64,000 nt of DNA, taken from contig JADKIE010000002.1 of assembly GCA_016721385.1 (NCBI GenBank), forward strand, positions 682,001-746,000. Direction: 5' to 3'. A model generated the notes under the pieces. It worked only from the letters and a program-made list of their open reading frames with translations, had not been told where the DNA came from and did not search any database. Source of the DNA: Chitinophagaceae bacterium. Lineage in GTDB: Bacteria > Bacteroidota > Bacteroidia > Chitinophagales > Chitinophagaceae. How positions within the stretch are numbered: position 1 is the stretch's first letter; each line of letters starts with the position of its first letter. The translations under genes were made by a program, and so were the position numbers. Shown here piece after piece: positions 1 through 10,025 of the stretch.

Positions 1-872
1 AATTGGGGTAAACAAATCCATTATTCTTGTACTGTAATTACTTGCGCTGGTACAAAGGTTTAAATTTTCGAAACGGAAAAGCGGTGTTAAATAATCAAAC
101 GGAACTCTGTCTCTTACTTCATCCGGCTTTTTACCATTTATAGTATCTACTTTTAATAAAGCAAAATATTTTTCACCTTCTTTTGGCGGACGAACGCTGC
201 CGTAAACGGTATCACCGGTTTTTAAACCAAATAGTTTTATTTGAGATGGCGACACATAAATATCATCGGGGCTGCTTAAATAATTGTAATCGCTGCTACG
301 TAAAAAACCATATCCATCGGGCATCATTTCTAAAACACCTTCGCCTAATATAATACCATCAAATTCTATATTAAAACTTGGTTGATCTCTGCGCTGCTGA
401 TATTGGCGTGGTTTTTTTGCTCTGTTTCTTCAGGCATTTCTACCTCCGGTTGCTGCACATCTTCTTCGGCCAAAAGCTTAGCAAATGCAGGTGGCAAGGT
501 AGTTTGCTCTCCGGTTATGGGTTGCAAATCTATTTCTTCCTCTTCCTCGGCCGGCTTAGCTTTTTTTACGGGCTTTTTTTCTATCTCCGGCTTTTTTGCC
601 TTAGCATGAATTTCTTTTTTTACCGGAGCCGCTTCTTGCATTACCTCTGCTTCTTCGCTGCTGTTGGCAGTAGTAGTTTTTACAATACGTTTGCGTTTTG
701 GCTTATCGTCTTCGGTGGGTTTTTGTGCTGCGTTCATAATAGCTTGTTTATCCAGAATTTTATAAATTAAATCCTGCTTGTTAAGTTTTTTTGCGTTGGA
801 AATGGATAATTGCTCGGCAATGTCAAGCAATTCAGGAACGAGTAAATCGTTCAGTTGTAAAATATCGTACAT
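1..872 (-). CDS. rho: Transcription termination factor Rho, N-terminal part (cut by window edge, frameshifted)
   Basis: Rho is the hexameric RNA-dependent ATPase that ends transcription. The first codons (MYDILQLNDLLVPELLDIAE) match the Rho N-terminal helical domain. A long Lys/Glu-rich linker of about 100 residues follows. The cold-shock-type RNA-binding domain then appears in another frame, with EGVLEMMPDGYGFLR and SPDDIYVSPSQIKLFGL. The ATPase half lies beyond position 1. The frame breaks at a seven-base T run on the plus strand (412-418); one extra base would join EQKK to PRQYQQRRDQPSF and restore the protein. Because Rho is a key factor and many other genes here carry the same defect, a base-calling error is the likeliest cause. 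The gene diverges from asnS across about 290 bp. Family call certain; integrity uncertain. Confidence 0.93.
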
Positions 873-1133
873 AAAAAATTGAAAATGAATTTTTCAAAAA
901 AGCCTATCTGTTTGTCTGAGTTTTCCGATAATTATCGAAAGAGAATTTGTTTTTGATTGGAAGAATACTATCTGATAAAGAGAATGGTTGGATAAACTTA
1001 TCAGCGTTTTCCAGCCTCAAAAGTACAAGGTTTTTGGTAAAAACAAGAATTTTTTTGAGCATATCATAATATATTTAGCATAACGCTATATGTGTTTTAC
1101 ATAGTCAAATCAATGCTTTAGCACTTGTATCAT

Positions 1134-1141
1134 TATCTTTG
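1134..1141 (+). promoter_or_regulatory. Candidate -7 box (TATCTTTG) for asnS
   Basis: The octamer TATCTTTG fits the Bacteroidota -7 consensus TAnnTTTG and ends 19 bp before the asnS ATG. No clear -33 TTTG partner is visible at the expected spacing. The 873-1160 interval also has to hold the divergent rho promoter, for which I see no clear box. Confidence 0.45.
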
Positions 1142-1160
1142 CAGCCAATAAAAGTGATAT

Positions 1161-2623
1161 ATGTTTAACAAAAAAGAGAGAAAATTGCAGCTATTTTGGT
1201 TGGCGAAAAAGTAAATTACAGCACTACTGTAATGGGTTGGGTACGTACATTTAGAAACAACCAGTTTATTGCCCTTAACGATGGTAGCACCAACAATAAT
1301 TTACAGGTAATGGCCGAGTTGGGTAAATTTAGCGATGATGTATTAAAAAGATTAACAACCGGTGCTTGTATAAAAGCAACCGGCCAAATTATACCATCTT
1401 TAGGCAAAGGGCAAAAAGTAGAGCTAAAAGCAGATACCATAGAAATATTAGGCGATAGTGATGCCGAAAAATTTCCTTTACAACCCAAAAAACATAGCCT
1501 TGAGTTTTTACGGGAAAAAGCACATTTGCGTTTTAGAACAAACACCTTTGGAAGCGTATTTAGAGTACGCCATGCTTTGGCATTTGCAGTGCATAAATTT
1601 TTTAACGATAAAGGTTTTGTGTATTTACACACACCCATTATTACTGCCAGCGATGCCGAAGGTGCCGGCGAAACGTTTAGGGTAACTACATTGCCTGTAG
1701 ATGGCACCGCTCCCAAAAACGAAGATGGGTCCATTAATTTTAAAGAAGATTTTTTTGGACATAGTACAAACCTAACCGTTAGCGGCCAGCTTGAGGGCGA
1801 ATTGGCAGCGATGGCATTTAGCGACATTTACACTTTTGGCCCAACCTTTAGGGCCGAAAACAGCAATACCACAAGGCATTTGGCCGAGTTTTGGATGATA
1901 GAACCCGAAATGGCTTTTTACGATTTAGAAGACAATGCAAACCTTGCAGAAGAGTTTATTCGCTATGTAATTAAATATGCTATTGATAACAATAAAGAAG
2001 ATATTGAATTTTTAGCACAGCGTTTGGCCGAGGAAGAAAAAGCACTGCCCCAAGATAAGCGTAGCGAAATGGGCTTGGTAGAAAAACTGGAGTTTGTAAT
2101 TAACAACGATTTTGAACGATTAACGTACACAGAGGCTATTTCTATTTTAAGAGAAAGTAATCATAACAAGAAAAAGAAGTTTCAATATTTAATTGAAGGC
2201 GATGGTTGGGGAATAGATTTACAAAGTGAGCACGAACGTTATTTGGTAGAAAAGCATTTTAAAAAACCCGTTATTTTAACCAACTATCCGGCCGCTATAA
2301 AAGCATTTTATATGCGGCAAGATGATGGCTGTGCCGAAGGAAGACAAACTGTTGCGGCTATGGATATTTTGGCACCGGGCATTGGCGAAATTGTTGGTGG
2401 CAGCCAAAGAGAAGAAAGATTAGATAAATTAGAGCAACGCATGAAGGAAATGAATATTCCTGCCGATGAATTGTGGTGGTATTTAGATACCCGTAGGTTT
2501 GGCGCTTGCCCTCATGCAGGCTTTGGGCTTGGCTTTGAGCGGTTGGTACAATTTGTAACCGGTATGGGAAATATAAGAGATGTAATTCCTTTCCCGAGGT
2601 ATCCTAAGAGTGCGGAGTTTTAA
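1161..2623 (+). CDS. asnS: Asparaginyl-tRNA synthetase (5' frameshift)
   Basis: AsnS charges tRNA-Asn with asparagine. The protein has an N-terminal OB fold (VMGWVRTFRNNQFIALNDGS), then the class II catalytic core with motif 2 (GPTFRAENSNTTRHLAEFW) and motif 3 (GLGFERLVQFVTGM). The length of about 487 codons fits the family. The ATG at 1161 (MFNKK) leads into the wrong frame. Adding one A to the six-A run at 1170-1175 gives MFNKKREKIAAILVGEKV, a natural AsnS start; otherwise the first usable start would be TTG at 1196, which loses part of the OB fold. A tRNA-Asn gene lies about 0.9 kb downstream on the other strand, probably by coincidence. A terminator follows. Call certain. Confidence 0.96.
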
Positions 2624-2650
2624 ATTTGGCAAAATAAGAATAGCACTAAA

Positions 2651-2677
2651 AAAAGGCCAACATTTCTGTGGCCTTTT
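2651..2677 (+). terminator. Rho-independent terminator after asnS
   Basis: Nine-base stem AAAAGGCCA / TGGCCTTTT with a nine-base loop, followed by a T on the plus strand, 28 bp after the asnS stop. Confidence 0.75.
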
Positions 2678-2749
2678 TGTTCCCCTTATTGACGAAAGAG
2701 GCAGCTTATTCCCTTTGATTAATTTTATAACACTCAGAAAATTAAATGG

Positions 2750-3391
2750 TTAGACTTCCTGTAAATTTGAATGAGCTAACTGTTTCATAAAACTGCAAAA
2801 AACAAAGTTCTGAACTGCTCCCGTCGGGGTAATATGATCTTCTCTTTTACACTCCACATTTTTAAAATCAGATTTTTCAAACTTTTCTTTCATTCCATCT
2901 TCATCATATTGTCTGATCTCTAATCCACTACACTTTTTTGGACCGTCAACTGAAAACGTTCCAATGATTACCATTCCATTAGTAGCATTTTTTACAATAT
3001 TTAGATATTTTTCAATTTTTTCAGGATCGGTTTGAAAATGGAAGGCTGCTCTGTCGTGCCATACATCATACATTTCATTTGGTTTAAAATCCAAAATATC
3101 ACTTACAATCCATTTTACTTTATTTACATCATTACCTAACCTTTCTTTAGCTCTAAGAATGGCGGCTTCTGAAATATCCAAAACCGACACATTAGTATAG
3201 CCCTCGGTTAACAAAAAATCAACCAATTTACTATCACCACCACCTATATCAATAATTTTAGCAGCCTTAGGAATATGGAACTTATGAATAAACTCTAATG
3301 AAACGGCAGGCACATCCTGCGTCCAACTCACTTCATTAGGTTGTTTTGTTTTATAAATTATTTCCCAATGCTCTTTTAAATTCTCTTTCAT
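2750..3391 (-). CDS. Class I SAM-dependent methyltransferase
   Basis: A 213-residue Rossmann-type methyltransferase of unknown substrate. Motif I is visible at about residue 45 (AAKIIDIGGGDSKLVDFLL). It is followed by an acidic strand end (VSVLDIS), a motif II-like stretch (KWIVSDILDFKP) and a motif III-like region (MVIIGTFSVDGP). The N-terminal pattern HWEIIYKTKQPNEVSWTQ occurs in small-molecule or thiol methyltransferase-like proteins of the UbiE/TehB-like class. No signal peptide is seen, so it should be cytosolic. It stands alone, converging on asnS, with tRNA-Asn upstream on the same strand. Fold certain, substrate unknown. Confidence 0.8.
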   Translation of the reverse strand: MKENLKEHWEIIYKTKQPNEVSWTQDVPAVSLEFIHKFHIPKAAKIIDIGGGDSKLVDFLLTEGYTNVSVLDISEAAILRAKERLGNDVNKVKWIVSDILDFKPNEMYDVWHDRAAFHFQTDPEKIEKYLNIVKNATNGMVIIGTFSVDGPKKCSGLEIRQYDEDGMKEKFEKSDFKNVECKREDHITPTGAVQNFVFCSFMKQLAHSNLQEV

Positions 3392-3456
3392 TCAGTAAAT
3401 TTCGTGGATATGTCTACATTAAACTGTAATAAAAGTTACTCAAATAAAGTCAATAA

Positions 3457-3489
3457 AAAAGGGTCATACTCTCAAAGTATAACCCTTTT
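3457..3489 (-). terminator. Terminator after tRNA-Asn
   Basis: A 14-base stem with one mismatch (AAAAGGGTCATACT / AGTATAACCCTTTT), loop CTCAA. On the minus strand it ends in a T-rich tail, 12 bp after the 3' end of the tRNA. Confidence 0.7.
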
Positions 3490-3501
3490 ATCTTTTACTA
3501 G

Positions 3502-3575
3502 CTCCCCAATCAGGACTTGAACCTGAGACCCTCTGATTAACAGTCAGATGCTCTAACCAACTGAGCTATTGAGGA
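3502..3575 (-). tRNA. tRNA-Asn (anticodon GTT)
   Basis: A 74-nt cloverleaf. Acceptor stem is TCCTCAA / TTGGGGA with one G-U pair and discriminator G. D arm is GCTCAGTTGGTTAGAGC, anticodon arm is TCTGA-CTGTTAA-TCAGA (anticodon GTT), and the T loop is GGTTCAAGTCC. CCA is not encoded. A terminator follows directly. Confidence 0.95.
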
Positions 3576-3652
3576 GTGTTACTTTTAAATAACGGATTGC
3601 AAAAATAGGGCTTTTTAGTTTTTTAGAAAAAAATAAACGTAATTATTTAAGG

Positions 3653-3991
3653 TTAAAACAGGCTGTTTTGTATTATTCCAATAAAAACCCCTTCCTTTTT
3701 AACTTCTATGGGGTGAGTTTTTAAAAAATAACCCTCTCCACTAACATTGCGGCCATTTTGCAAGGCAAATTTATACCTGTGCAAGGGGCAAATAATATTA
3801 CCCACGGCATCAATGTGCCCCTGTGCCATTACACCACTGGCATGCGGACATTTGGCAGCACAAGCATGTAATGTATTGTTATAAACAGCTATACATATTT
3901 TTTTACCGGCAATTTCAATTTCGGTTAACCCTGTAGGCGAAATATTTAATTCCGAAATATCTTCGGCTATTTTATGCCATTTTAATACCAT
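3653..3991 (-). CDS. Rieske [2Fe-2S] ferredoxin-like protein
   Basis: A 112-residue stand-alone Rieske domain. Both cluster-binding boxes are present: CPHASGV with its CxH pair near residue 48, and CPLHRYKF near residue 68 (CxxH). There is no signal peptide or membrane anchor, so it resembles the small soluble ferredoxins of dioxygenase or nitrite-reductase type rather than a bc1 Rieske protein. No oxygenase partner is adjacent. It lies between tRNA-Asn and hflX, 44 bp downstream of hflX on the same strand, so the two may be co-transcribed. Electron partner unknown. Confidence 0.85.
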   Translation of the reverse strand: MVLKWHKIAEDISELNISPTGLTEIEIAGKKICIAVYNNTLHACAAKCPHASGVMAQGHIDAVGNIICPLHRYKFALQNGRNVSGEGYFLKTHPIEVKKEGVFIGIIQNSLF

Positions 3992-4035
3992 ACTTTTTTA
4001 AGACGCCTTGTTGCTTAGAATGATAGAATATTATA

Positions 4036-5229
4036 TTAATAAAAAAACTCTGCCTTGTAAGGATATCTGATTCTGTACATATCTCTTACAGCATTTAAAA
4101 TTGTTTGGCGAAGAATATCAATATTTTGTTTTTCGGTGGCCGATACAAAAACACAATTGCCTTTTGTTTCGTTTTGCCAACGTTGCTTAAGGTCGTTCAA
4201 AATTTCTTGTTTTACATCTTCCTGCAACCACTGATCAAATGTATTTTTTACAAATGCATCCATTTTATTAAAAACGGTTATGGTTGGTTTTTCGGTAGCG
4301 CCTAATTCGGCAAGTGTTTTATTTACTACATTAAACTGCTCTTCGTACTGTGGGTGAGATATATCTACCACATGTATTAACACATCGGCTTCCCTTACTT
4401 CATCTAAAGTGCTTTTAAAACTTTCAACTAAATGATGTGGCAACTTACGTATAAACCCAACGGTATCGCTTAATAAAAAGGGGGTTTGTTCAAATACAAT
4501 TTTACGGGTAGTGGTATCCAGTGTTGCAAATAATTTATTTTCGGCAAATACTTCACTCTTGCTTAATACTGTCATTATAGTTGACTTTCCTACATTGGTG
4601 TAGCCAACCAGTGCCACTCTAATAAACTCACCTCTGTCTTTTCTTTGGGTAAATGCTTGTTTATCTATTTCGGTTAAGCGTTTGCGTAATAAACTTATTT
4701 TATCTTTTACTATACGTCTGTCTGTTTCAATTTCGGTTTCGCCGGGGCCACGTGTACCTACACCGCCGCCCTGCCTTTCCAAATGCTTCCACATACCCCG
4801 TAGCCTGGGTAAAATGTATTGATACTGCGCCAACTCTACCTGTGTTTTGGCTTGTGCTGTTTTTGCACGGCTGGCAAATATGTCTAAAATCAAATCGCTT
4901 CGGTCAATTGTTTTTACATTTAGTTCATCGCTGATGTTTTGTATTTGAGAGCCTGTAAGCTCATCATCAAATATTACAATATTAATATTGCCTTTTAATA
5001 AAATATACTGTTTTATTTGCTCCAACTTTCCTTTACCTACAAAAGTTTTGCTATCGGGATGGGGTAGTTTTTGGGTAAATCTTTTTAAGGTAGTAGCGCC
5101 TGCGGTTTCTGCTAAAAATGCCAGTTCATCCAAATACTCGTTTACTTGTTGTTCGGTTTGTTCTTTAGTTACTAAGCCTACAAGTACTGCATTTTCTTCT
5201 TTGTTTACTATTTGTTTTTTTTCGATCAA
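4036..5229 (-). CDS. hflX: GTPase HflX
   Basis: HflX is a ribosome-binding GTPase that splits stalled or heat-damaged ribosomes. The N-terminal HflX domain shows GTRGPGETEIETDRR. The G domain has G1 GYTNVGKST, G3 DTVGFI and G4 NKMD. Length, about 397 residues, is normal. I chose TTG at 5229, giving IEKKQIVNKEENAVLVGLV. The longer reading from GTG at 5259 runs into a dispersed intergenic repeat and adds ten residues unlike the family. The Rieske gene follows on the same strand. Function is well supported; the start is uncertain. Confidence 0.93.
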   Translation of the reverse strand: MIEKKQIVNKEENAVLVGLVTKEQTEQQVNEYLDELAFLAETAGATTLKRFTQKLPHPDSKTFVGKGKLEQIKQYILLKGNINIVIFDDELTGSQIQNISDELNVKTIDRSDLILDIFASRAKTAQAKTQVELAQYQYILPRLRGMWKHLERQGGGVGTRGPGETEIETDRRIVKDKISLLRKRLTEIDKQAFTQRKDRGEFIRVALVGYTNVGKSTIMTVLSKSEVFAENKLFATLDTTTRKIVFEQTPFLLSDTVGFIRKLPHHLVESFKSTLDEVREADVLIHVVDISHPQYEEQFNVVNKTLAELGATEKPTITVFNKMDAFVKNTFDQWLQEDVKQEILNDLKQRWQNETKGNCVFVSATEKQNIDILRQTILNAVRDMYRIRYPYKAEFFY

Positions 5230-5251
5230 TGTTATTGTGATTTTGGCAAAG

Positions 5252-5283
5252 GTAGCCACAGATTGAACAGATTAGCACAGATA
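5252..5283. repeat. Dispersed repeat, copy without insert
   Basis: GGTAGCCACAGATTGAACAG followed by ATTAGCACAGAT. The same sequence recurs at 5399-5452 with a 22-bp palindrome inside it. This copy touches the 5' end of hflX. Confidence 0.7.
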
Positions 5284-5398
5284 ATTAATGTAAAATGTAT
5301 TGTTAGATAATTTGTGGTAAAATTATTCTCCCGCCGATGGCGCATATTTCGCTGAAATGAATAGGCTATTTACTTTTCGCTACTTCTAAGATGTAAAA

Positions 5399-5452
5399 GT
5401 AGCCACAGACCCGCCTACCGACATAGGCAGGTTGAACAGATTATTACAGATG
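5399..5452. repeat. Dispersed repeat interrupted by a 22-bp palindromic insert
   Basis: The flanks GTAGCCACAGA and TTGAACAGATTA match the copy at 5252-5283. Between them, at 5410-5431, lie 22 extra bases beginning CCCGCCTACC and ending TAGGCAGG, which fold as a short hairpin (CCGCCTA / TAGGCAGG). There is no target-site duplication. Confidence 0.7.
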
Positions 5453-5467
5453 TTTAATATAACAAAA

Positions 5468-5495
5468 AAACGTTCCGCTGGTAGACGGGACGTTT
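5468..5495 (-). terminator. Terminator of the SurA-like gene
   Basis: Ten-base stem AAACGTTCCG / CGGGACGTTT with one G-U pair and an eight-base loop, 20 bp beyond the stop codon. On the minus strand it runs into a T tract. Confidence 0.7.
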
Positions 5496-5514
5496 AAAAA
5501 TATTTTTATAAATT

Positions 5515-6876
5515 TTATTTTTTTGCACCATTATTACCAACCCACTTATTCATTTCGGAACATGGTTTGTACTCATCATCTACCATTATATAATAGGTTG
5601 GTATTTTTTTATTAAACCATGTTTCTAAAATATCATTCTTTTTTTCTTCTAAAGCTCTTGTTGCCACACGGTCGTAATCGTCTTTTAAATTCTCTCTGTG
5701 CGGTTCTGTTTTGGTTTTTAAATACACAATTCTAATTCCTTTTTTGCCTCTTTCATCGGTGTATTCGGTTGGTTGGGAGTACTGGCCAACTTTTAAATCT
5801 TTAAGCATGGTAACCAATGAAGGATCTAACTGATCAATAGTTACATAATTACTTCCATCTTTGCCACTTATTTGGCCTGCGTTAAATTTACTGGCCTCAT
5901 CATCGCTGTATTTATTTACTGCAACACCAAAGCTTAAAGTACCTGCTATTAATTTTGCTCTTACCGAATCTAATTTTTCTAACCCTTGCCTCATTTCGAT
6001 TGATGTTACCTGCGGTATTAGTAAAATATGACGTACCACAGCATCGTCGCCACTGCGGCTTACCAATTGTAAAATATGGTAACCAAATCTTGTTTTAAAT
6101 GGGTTAGATATTTGTCCTTCTTTAAGCGTAAAGGCTTTGTTTAACCAAACCGGATCAAGCTCTTTACTGTTGCGATTAATTTCGTACTGGCCGCCGGTTT
6201 CTTTACTGCCCGGATCCATGGTGTACATACCTGCAACTGTTTTAAAATCTTTTTTGCCCGATTCTATTTGTTGCTTGTATCCTTTAAGTTGTTCAATACA
6301 ATATTCCTCTGCCTCTCTACTGGCTTTTGGATAAGTTATAATTTGGCTTATTTCTACCTCACTTTCGTATAAAAAAAGGCTGTCTTTTGGTATTTTATCG
6401 TAATAGGCTTTTACTTCGTTTGGTGTAATGCGTACATCGCTTACTACTTTATTACGCATGGCTTGTGCCAGTTTTCTATCTCTAAACCCGTCTTTAAAAT
6501 CTTCTTTTAATTGGTAGATGGTTTTTCCTGCCACTCTTTCCAGTTCATCTTTTGAACCGTACTGGCCAATAAAACCTCTTATTTGATTATCAATTTCTGT
6601 TTCAATTTCTTCGTCGGTAACGGGTAATGAATCTTTTTCGGCTTGAAGAACCAGCGCTTTTATGCCCATTGCCTGCTCAAGTACAAGGCATCTTGCATTA
6701 TCGGGCACTTCCATTCCCTGACGTTGCATATCAATAATGCTGTTATCTATGTCGCTTTTTAAAATTATTTTGTCGCCTACTACGGCTACTATTTTATCGG
6801 CAACAACCCGTTGTGGTTGTGCAAATGAAATAAAAAATGAAAAGAATAAAGTAAGAAATAAGAAAATTTGTTTCAT
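5515..6876 (-). CDS. Periplasmic peptidylprolyl isomerase, SurA/PpiC type
   Basis: A foldase for outer-membrane or periplasmic proteins. From the ATG at 6876 it starts with a signal peptide (MKQIFLFLTLFFSFFISFAQ). An N-terminal SurA-like chaperone region follows (VADKIVAVVGDKIILKSDID), then two parvulin domains. The first has MDPGSKETGGQYEI and FGYHILQLVSR; the second starts at VRHILLIPQV and is less conserved. The length of about 453 residues fits SurA. A longer reading from 6972 only adds 32 residues before the signal peptide. It lies downstream of infB on the same strand, separated by a strong terminator, so it is transcribed independently. Role confident; the symbol surA is withheld because several paralogues are usual in this phylum. 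Confidence 0.88.
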   Translation of the reverse strand: MKQIFLFLTLFFSFFISFAQPQRVVADKIVAVVGDKIILKSDIDNSIIDMQRQGMEVPDNARCLVLEQAMGIKALVLQAEKDSLPVTDEEIETEIDNQIRGFIGQYGSKDELERVAGKTIYQLKEDFKDGFRDRKLAQAMRNKVVSDVRITPNEVKAYYDKIPKDSLFLYESEVEISQIITYPKASREAEEYCIEQLKGYKQQIESGKKDFKTVAGMYTMDPGSKETGGQYEINRNSKELDPVWLNKAFTLKEGQISNPFKTRFGYHILQLVSRSGDDAVVRHILLIPQVTSIEMRQGLEKLDSVRAKLIAGTLSFGVAVNKYSDDEASKFNAGQISGKDGSNYVTIDQLDPSLVTMLKDLKVGQYSQPTEYTDERGKKGIRIVYLKTKTEPHRENLKDDYDRVATRALEEKKNDILETWFNKKIPTYYIMVDDEYKPCSEMNKWVGNNGAKK

Positions 6877-6989
6877 TTGTTTTATTTTTTGTTTCGCACT
6901 TGTTGAATAATGATATTTAGTACAAGAGTGCGACGCCAATGCAGCCGAAAATAGTTTAGCTGCCGGGTTCAAAATTATATTTTACAAAT

Positions 6990-7020
6990 GTTAAAAGCCA
7001 CAATAGTTGTGGCTTTTAAC
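6990..7020 (-). terminator. Terminator of the rimP-nusA-infB operon
   Basis: A perfect 14-base stem (GTTAAAAGCCACAA / TTGTGGCTTTTAAC) with a three-base loop, six bases past the infB stop. It insulates the SurA-like gene. Confidence 0.8.
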
Positions 7021-7026
7021 AAAAGA

Positions 7027-9925
7027 TTACAGTGTTCGTTTTACTTCAATTTCTTCAAATGCCTCTACTATATCGCCAATTTTAATATCGTTGTAATTAC
7101 GAATGGTTAAACCACACTCCATATTAGTGGTTACGTCTTTTGCATCGTCTTTAAAGCGTTTTAAACTGCCCACCTCGCCGGTAAATATTACAATACCATC
7201 CCTTACCAAACGAATACGGTTGTTACGGGCCAATTTACCATCTAATACAAAACAACCTGCCACAGTGGCTTTATCAAACTTGTAGGTTTCCCTTATTTCT
7301 ACATTACCCAATATTTTTTCTTCTACTGTAGGTTCAAGCAAACCTTCCATGGCGCTCTTAATTTCTTCAATAGCGTTGTAAATAATAGAGTATAGTTTAA
7401 TTTCAATTCCTTCTTGTTCTCCTAAACGAGCTGCTTGTAATGTAGGACGAACGTTAAAGCCTATAATAATGGCATCAGATGCATTTGCAAGTGTTACATC
7501 GCTTTCGGTAATAGCACCTACGGCTTTATGTATTACTCTAACCACAATTTCTTCGGTACTAAGTTTTTGTAAACTATCGCTTAATGCTTCTACCGATCCA
7601 TCCACATCTCCTTTAATAATTACATTTAACTCTTTAAAGTTTCCTAATGCCAACCTGCGTCCAATTTCATCTAATGTAATATGTTTTTTGGCTCTCATAC
7701 CTTGCTCTCTTAATATTTGGCCACGTTTGTAGGCTGTTTCTCTTGCCTCTGCTTCATCTGCATATACTTTAAATGTTTCACCGGCTTGCGGTGCACCATT
7801 TAAACCTAATATTAATACCGGTGTAGATGGCGGAGCATCTTCTACACGTTGGTTACGCTCATTATACATGGCTTTTACTTTACCAAAAAACTGTCCGCTC
7901 ACAATCATATCGCCCTGGCGTAAAGTACCATTTTGTACCAGGATGGTAGCTACATAGCCACGTCCTTTATCTAAAGAGGCCTCAATAATGGTGCCGTTTG
8001 CCGGCCTGTCCGGATTAGCTTTTAGTTCCAGAATATCGGTTTCAAGCAATATTTTTTCAAGTAATTCATCTATGTGTAATCCTTTTTTGGCGCTTATTTC
8101 CTGGCTTTGATATTTACCTCCCCAGCTTTCTACAAGTATATTCATACCTGCTAATTGCTCTTTAATTTTTTCGGGGTTAGCACCATCTCTGTCTATTTTA
8201 TTAATAGCAAAAATCATAGGCACATTAGCGGCCTGTGAGTGAGATATGGCTTCTTTTGTTTGAGGCATTACTGCATCATCTGCATCAACTACAATCACGG
8301 CGATATCGGTAACTTTTGCACCCCTTGCCCTCATGGCTGTAAAGGCCTCATGGCCCGGAGTATCTAAGAAAGTGATGTTTCTGCCATTTTTTAAGGTTAC
8401 TTCGTAAGCGCCAATATGTTGTGTAATACCACCAGCCTCACCGGCAATTACATTGGTGTGGCGTATATAATCCAGTAAAGATGTTTTACCATGATCTACG
8501 TGGCCCATAATGGTAACAATTGGAGCTCTTGGTTTTAAATCTGCTTCATCATCCACATCTTCTTCTACTTCCAGCTCAGCAGCATCATCAACGCCTATAA
8601 ACTCTACTTCGTAATTAAATTCGCTTGCTACAAGTTCAATAACATCGGCCTCTAAGCGCTGGTTAATGGAAACCATTATACCTAAACTCATACACTTGCT
8701 AATAACATCGGCAAAGCTTACGTCCATTAAATTGGCTAACTCACTTACCGAAATAAACTCGGTAACTTGTAGTTTGTTATCTGTACCGCTATCTGCGCCT
8801 GCTAATTCGGCATGTTCGTCTCTTTTTTGCTTACTGTATTTAGCTTTAAGGCTTTTGCCCCGGCCGCCTGCACCTGCAAGCTTAGCTTGTGTTTCTTTTA
8901 ATTTATCTTGTATTTCTTTTGCGTCAATTACTTTATCTTCTCTGCGGCCTGTGCCTGTTGCACCACCACGATTTTGACCACCTTGGTAACCGCCACGGTT
9001 TTGTGTGCCGCCTGTACGGTTTTGACCGCCCTGATAACCGCCACGGTTTTGTGTGCTACCGCCTTGTTGCTGGCCTTGTGCACCACGGTTTTGGCCTGTG
9101 CCTTGTTGTTGCTGGCCGCCTTGTTGCTGAGTTCCGGTGCCTCCACCTTGCTGGCCACCTTTTTTCTCAATAGGTATGCGTTTGCGTTTGCGCTTATCTT
9201 CCGTATCCCTTTTTGGCCTTGTGTCGTTATCTACAGGTAATTCTATTTTACCCAAAATTTTAGGGCCAGTTAATTTTTCTGCCTGTATGTTTTCAATTAC
9301 TGCCGGTACATCTTCTTTAGGTTCTTCTTTTTTAGGCTCAACTACTACTTTAGCCTCTTCTTTCGGCTCTTCCTTTTTTTCGACTTTTTTGGTAGTTTTT
9401 TTAGGTGCTTCCTCTTTCTTTTCTTCTTTTTCTTCTGCCTTTTTTGTTGATTTTTTTGGTCGGGTAGATGAGTCTATTGCATCTAAATCTATTTTAGTAA
9501 CAACCTTAGGAGCTTCCAGTGCAGGTGCATCTATTTTAGTTACATCTGTTGTTGGTGCTTTTTCTTCGGCTTTTTTTCTCTTCAACAACAACTTTAGGCT
9601 CTTCTACCTTTTCGGGTTCTTTTACTTCAACAGGCTTGGCTGTTTCTTTTTTCTTTATAGAAAGATCTTGTTCGTCTTTTTTCTTTTTTGGCTCAGATGT
9701 GGTGCCTGTTTTAACCAACTCTACTTTTTCGGCTTTTTCTTTGGCGGCTTTATCTTGCTGAAACTCCGATTGCAAAACCCTGTACATGGGTTCTGTAAGT
9801 TTGGATGTAGGCTTTAAATCGTCGCTGCTAAATCCTTTGGATACAAGAAAGTCTACCAAGGTGTCTTTACCTATGTTAAACTCTTTGGCCGCAGCCATTA
9901 ACCTTGGTGTATTTAATTCTGACAT
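7027..9925 (-). CDS. infB: Translation initiation factor IF-2 (frameshift in N-terminal linker)
   Basis: IF-2 places initiator tRNA on the ribosome. The N-terminal domain starts MSELNTPRLMAAAKEFNIG. A long charged linker follows, then a Gln/Gly/Arg-rich block (about 8940-9165) with repeated NRGGYQGGQNR units. The GTPase domain carries GHVDHGKTSLLDYIR, DTPGHEAF and NKID, and domains II-IV complete the C terminus. The reading frame changes at a seven-T run (9571-9577): EEKK continues as AEEKAPTTD only if one base is removed, giving 966 codons. This is most likely a sequence error. It is the last gene of the operon after rimP and nusA and is followed by a strong terminator. Confidence 0.95.
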
Positions 9926-10025
9926 ATTTATTTTTTGTTAGCGGCTTTTAAGATACTTATGTACCATAAAGTTTCGATAACGCTGTTACTTTTAACTTAT
10001 TAACTTAAAACTTTTCTTTACTAAA

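Noticed and set aside
1216..1827. Long minus-strand frame opposite asnS
   Set aside because: Fully antisense to a certain gene; Ser/Leu-rich shadow typical of this codon usage.
8928..9170. Open frames opposite the IF-2 repeat region
   Set aside because: Low-complexity shadows of the Gln/Gly/Arg block; amino-acid content is Ala/Val/Lys-rich without signal or motif.
9137..9817. 226-residue plus-strand frame opposite infB
   Set aside because: Antisense to the charged linker, Phe/Ser-rich shadow.
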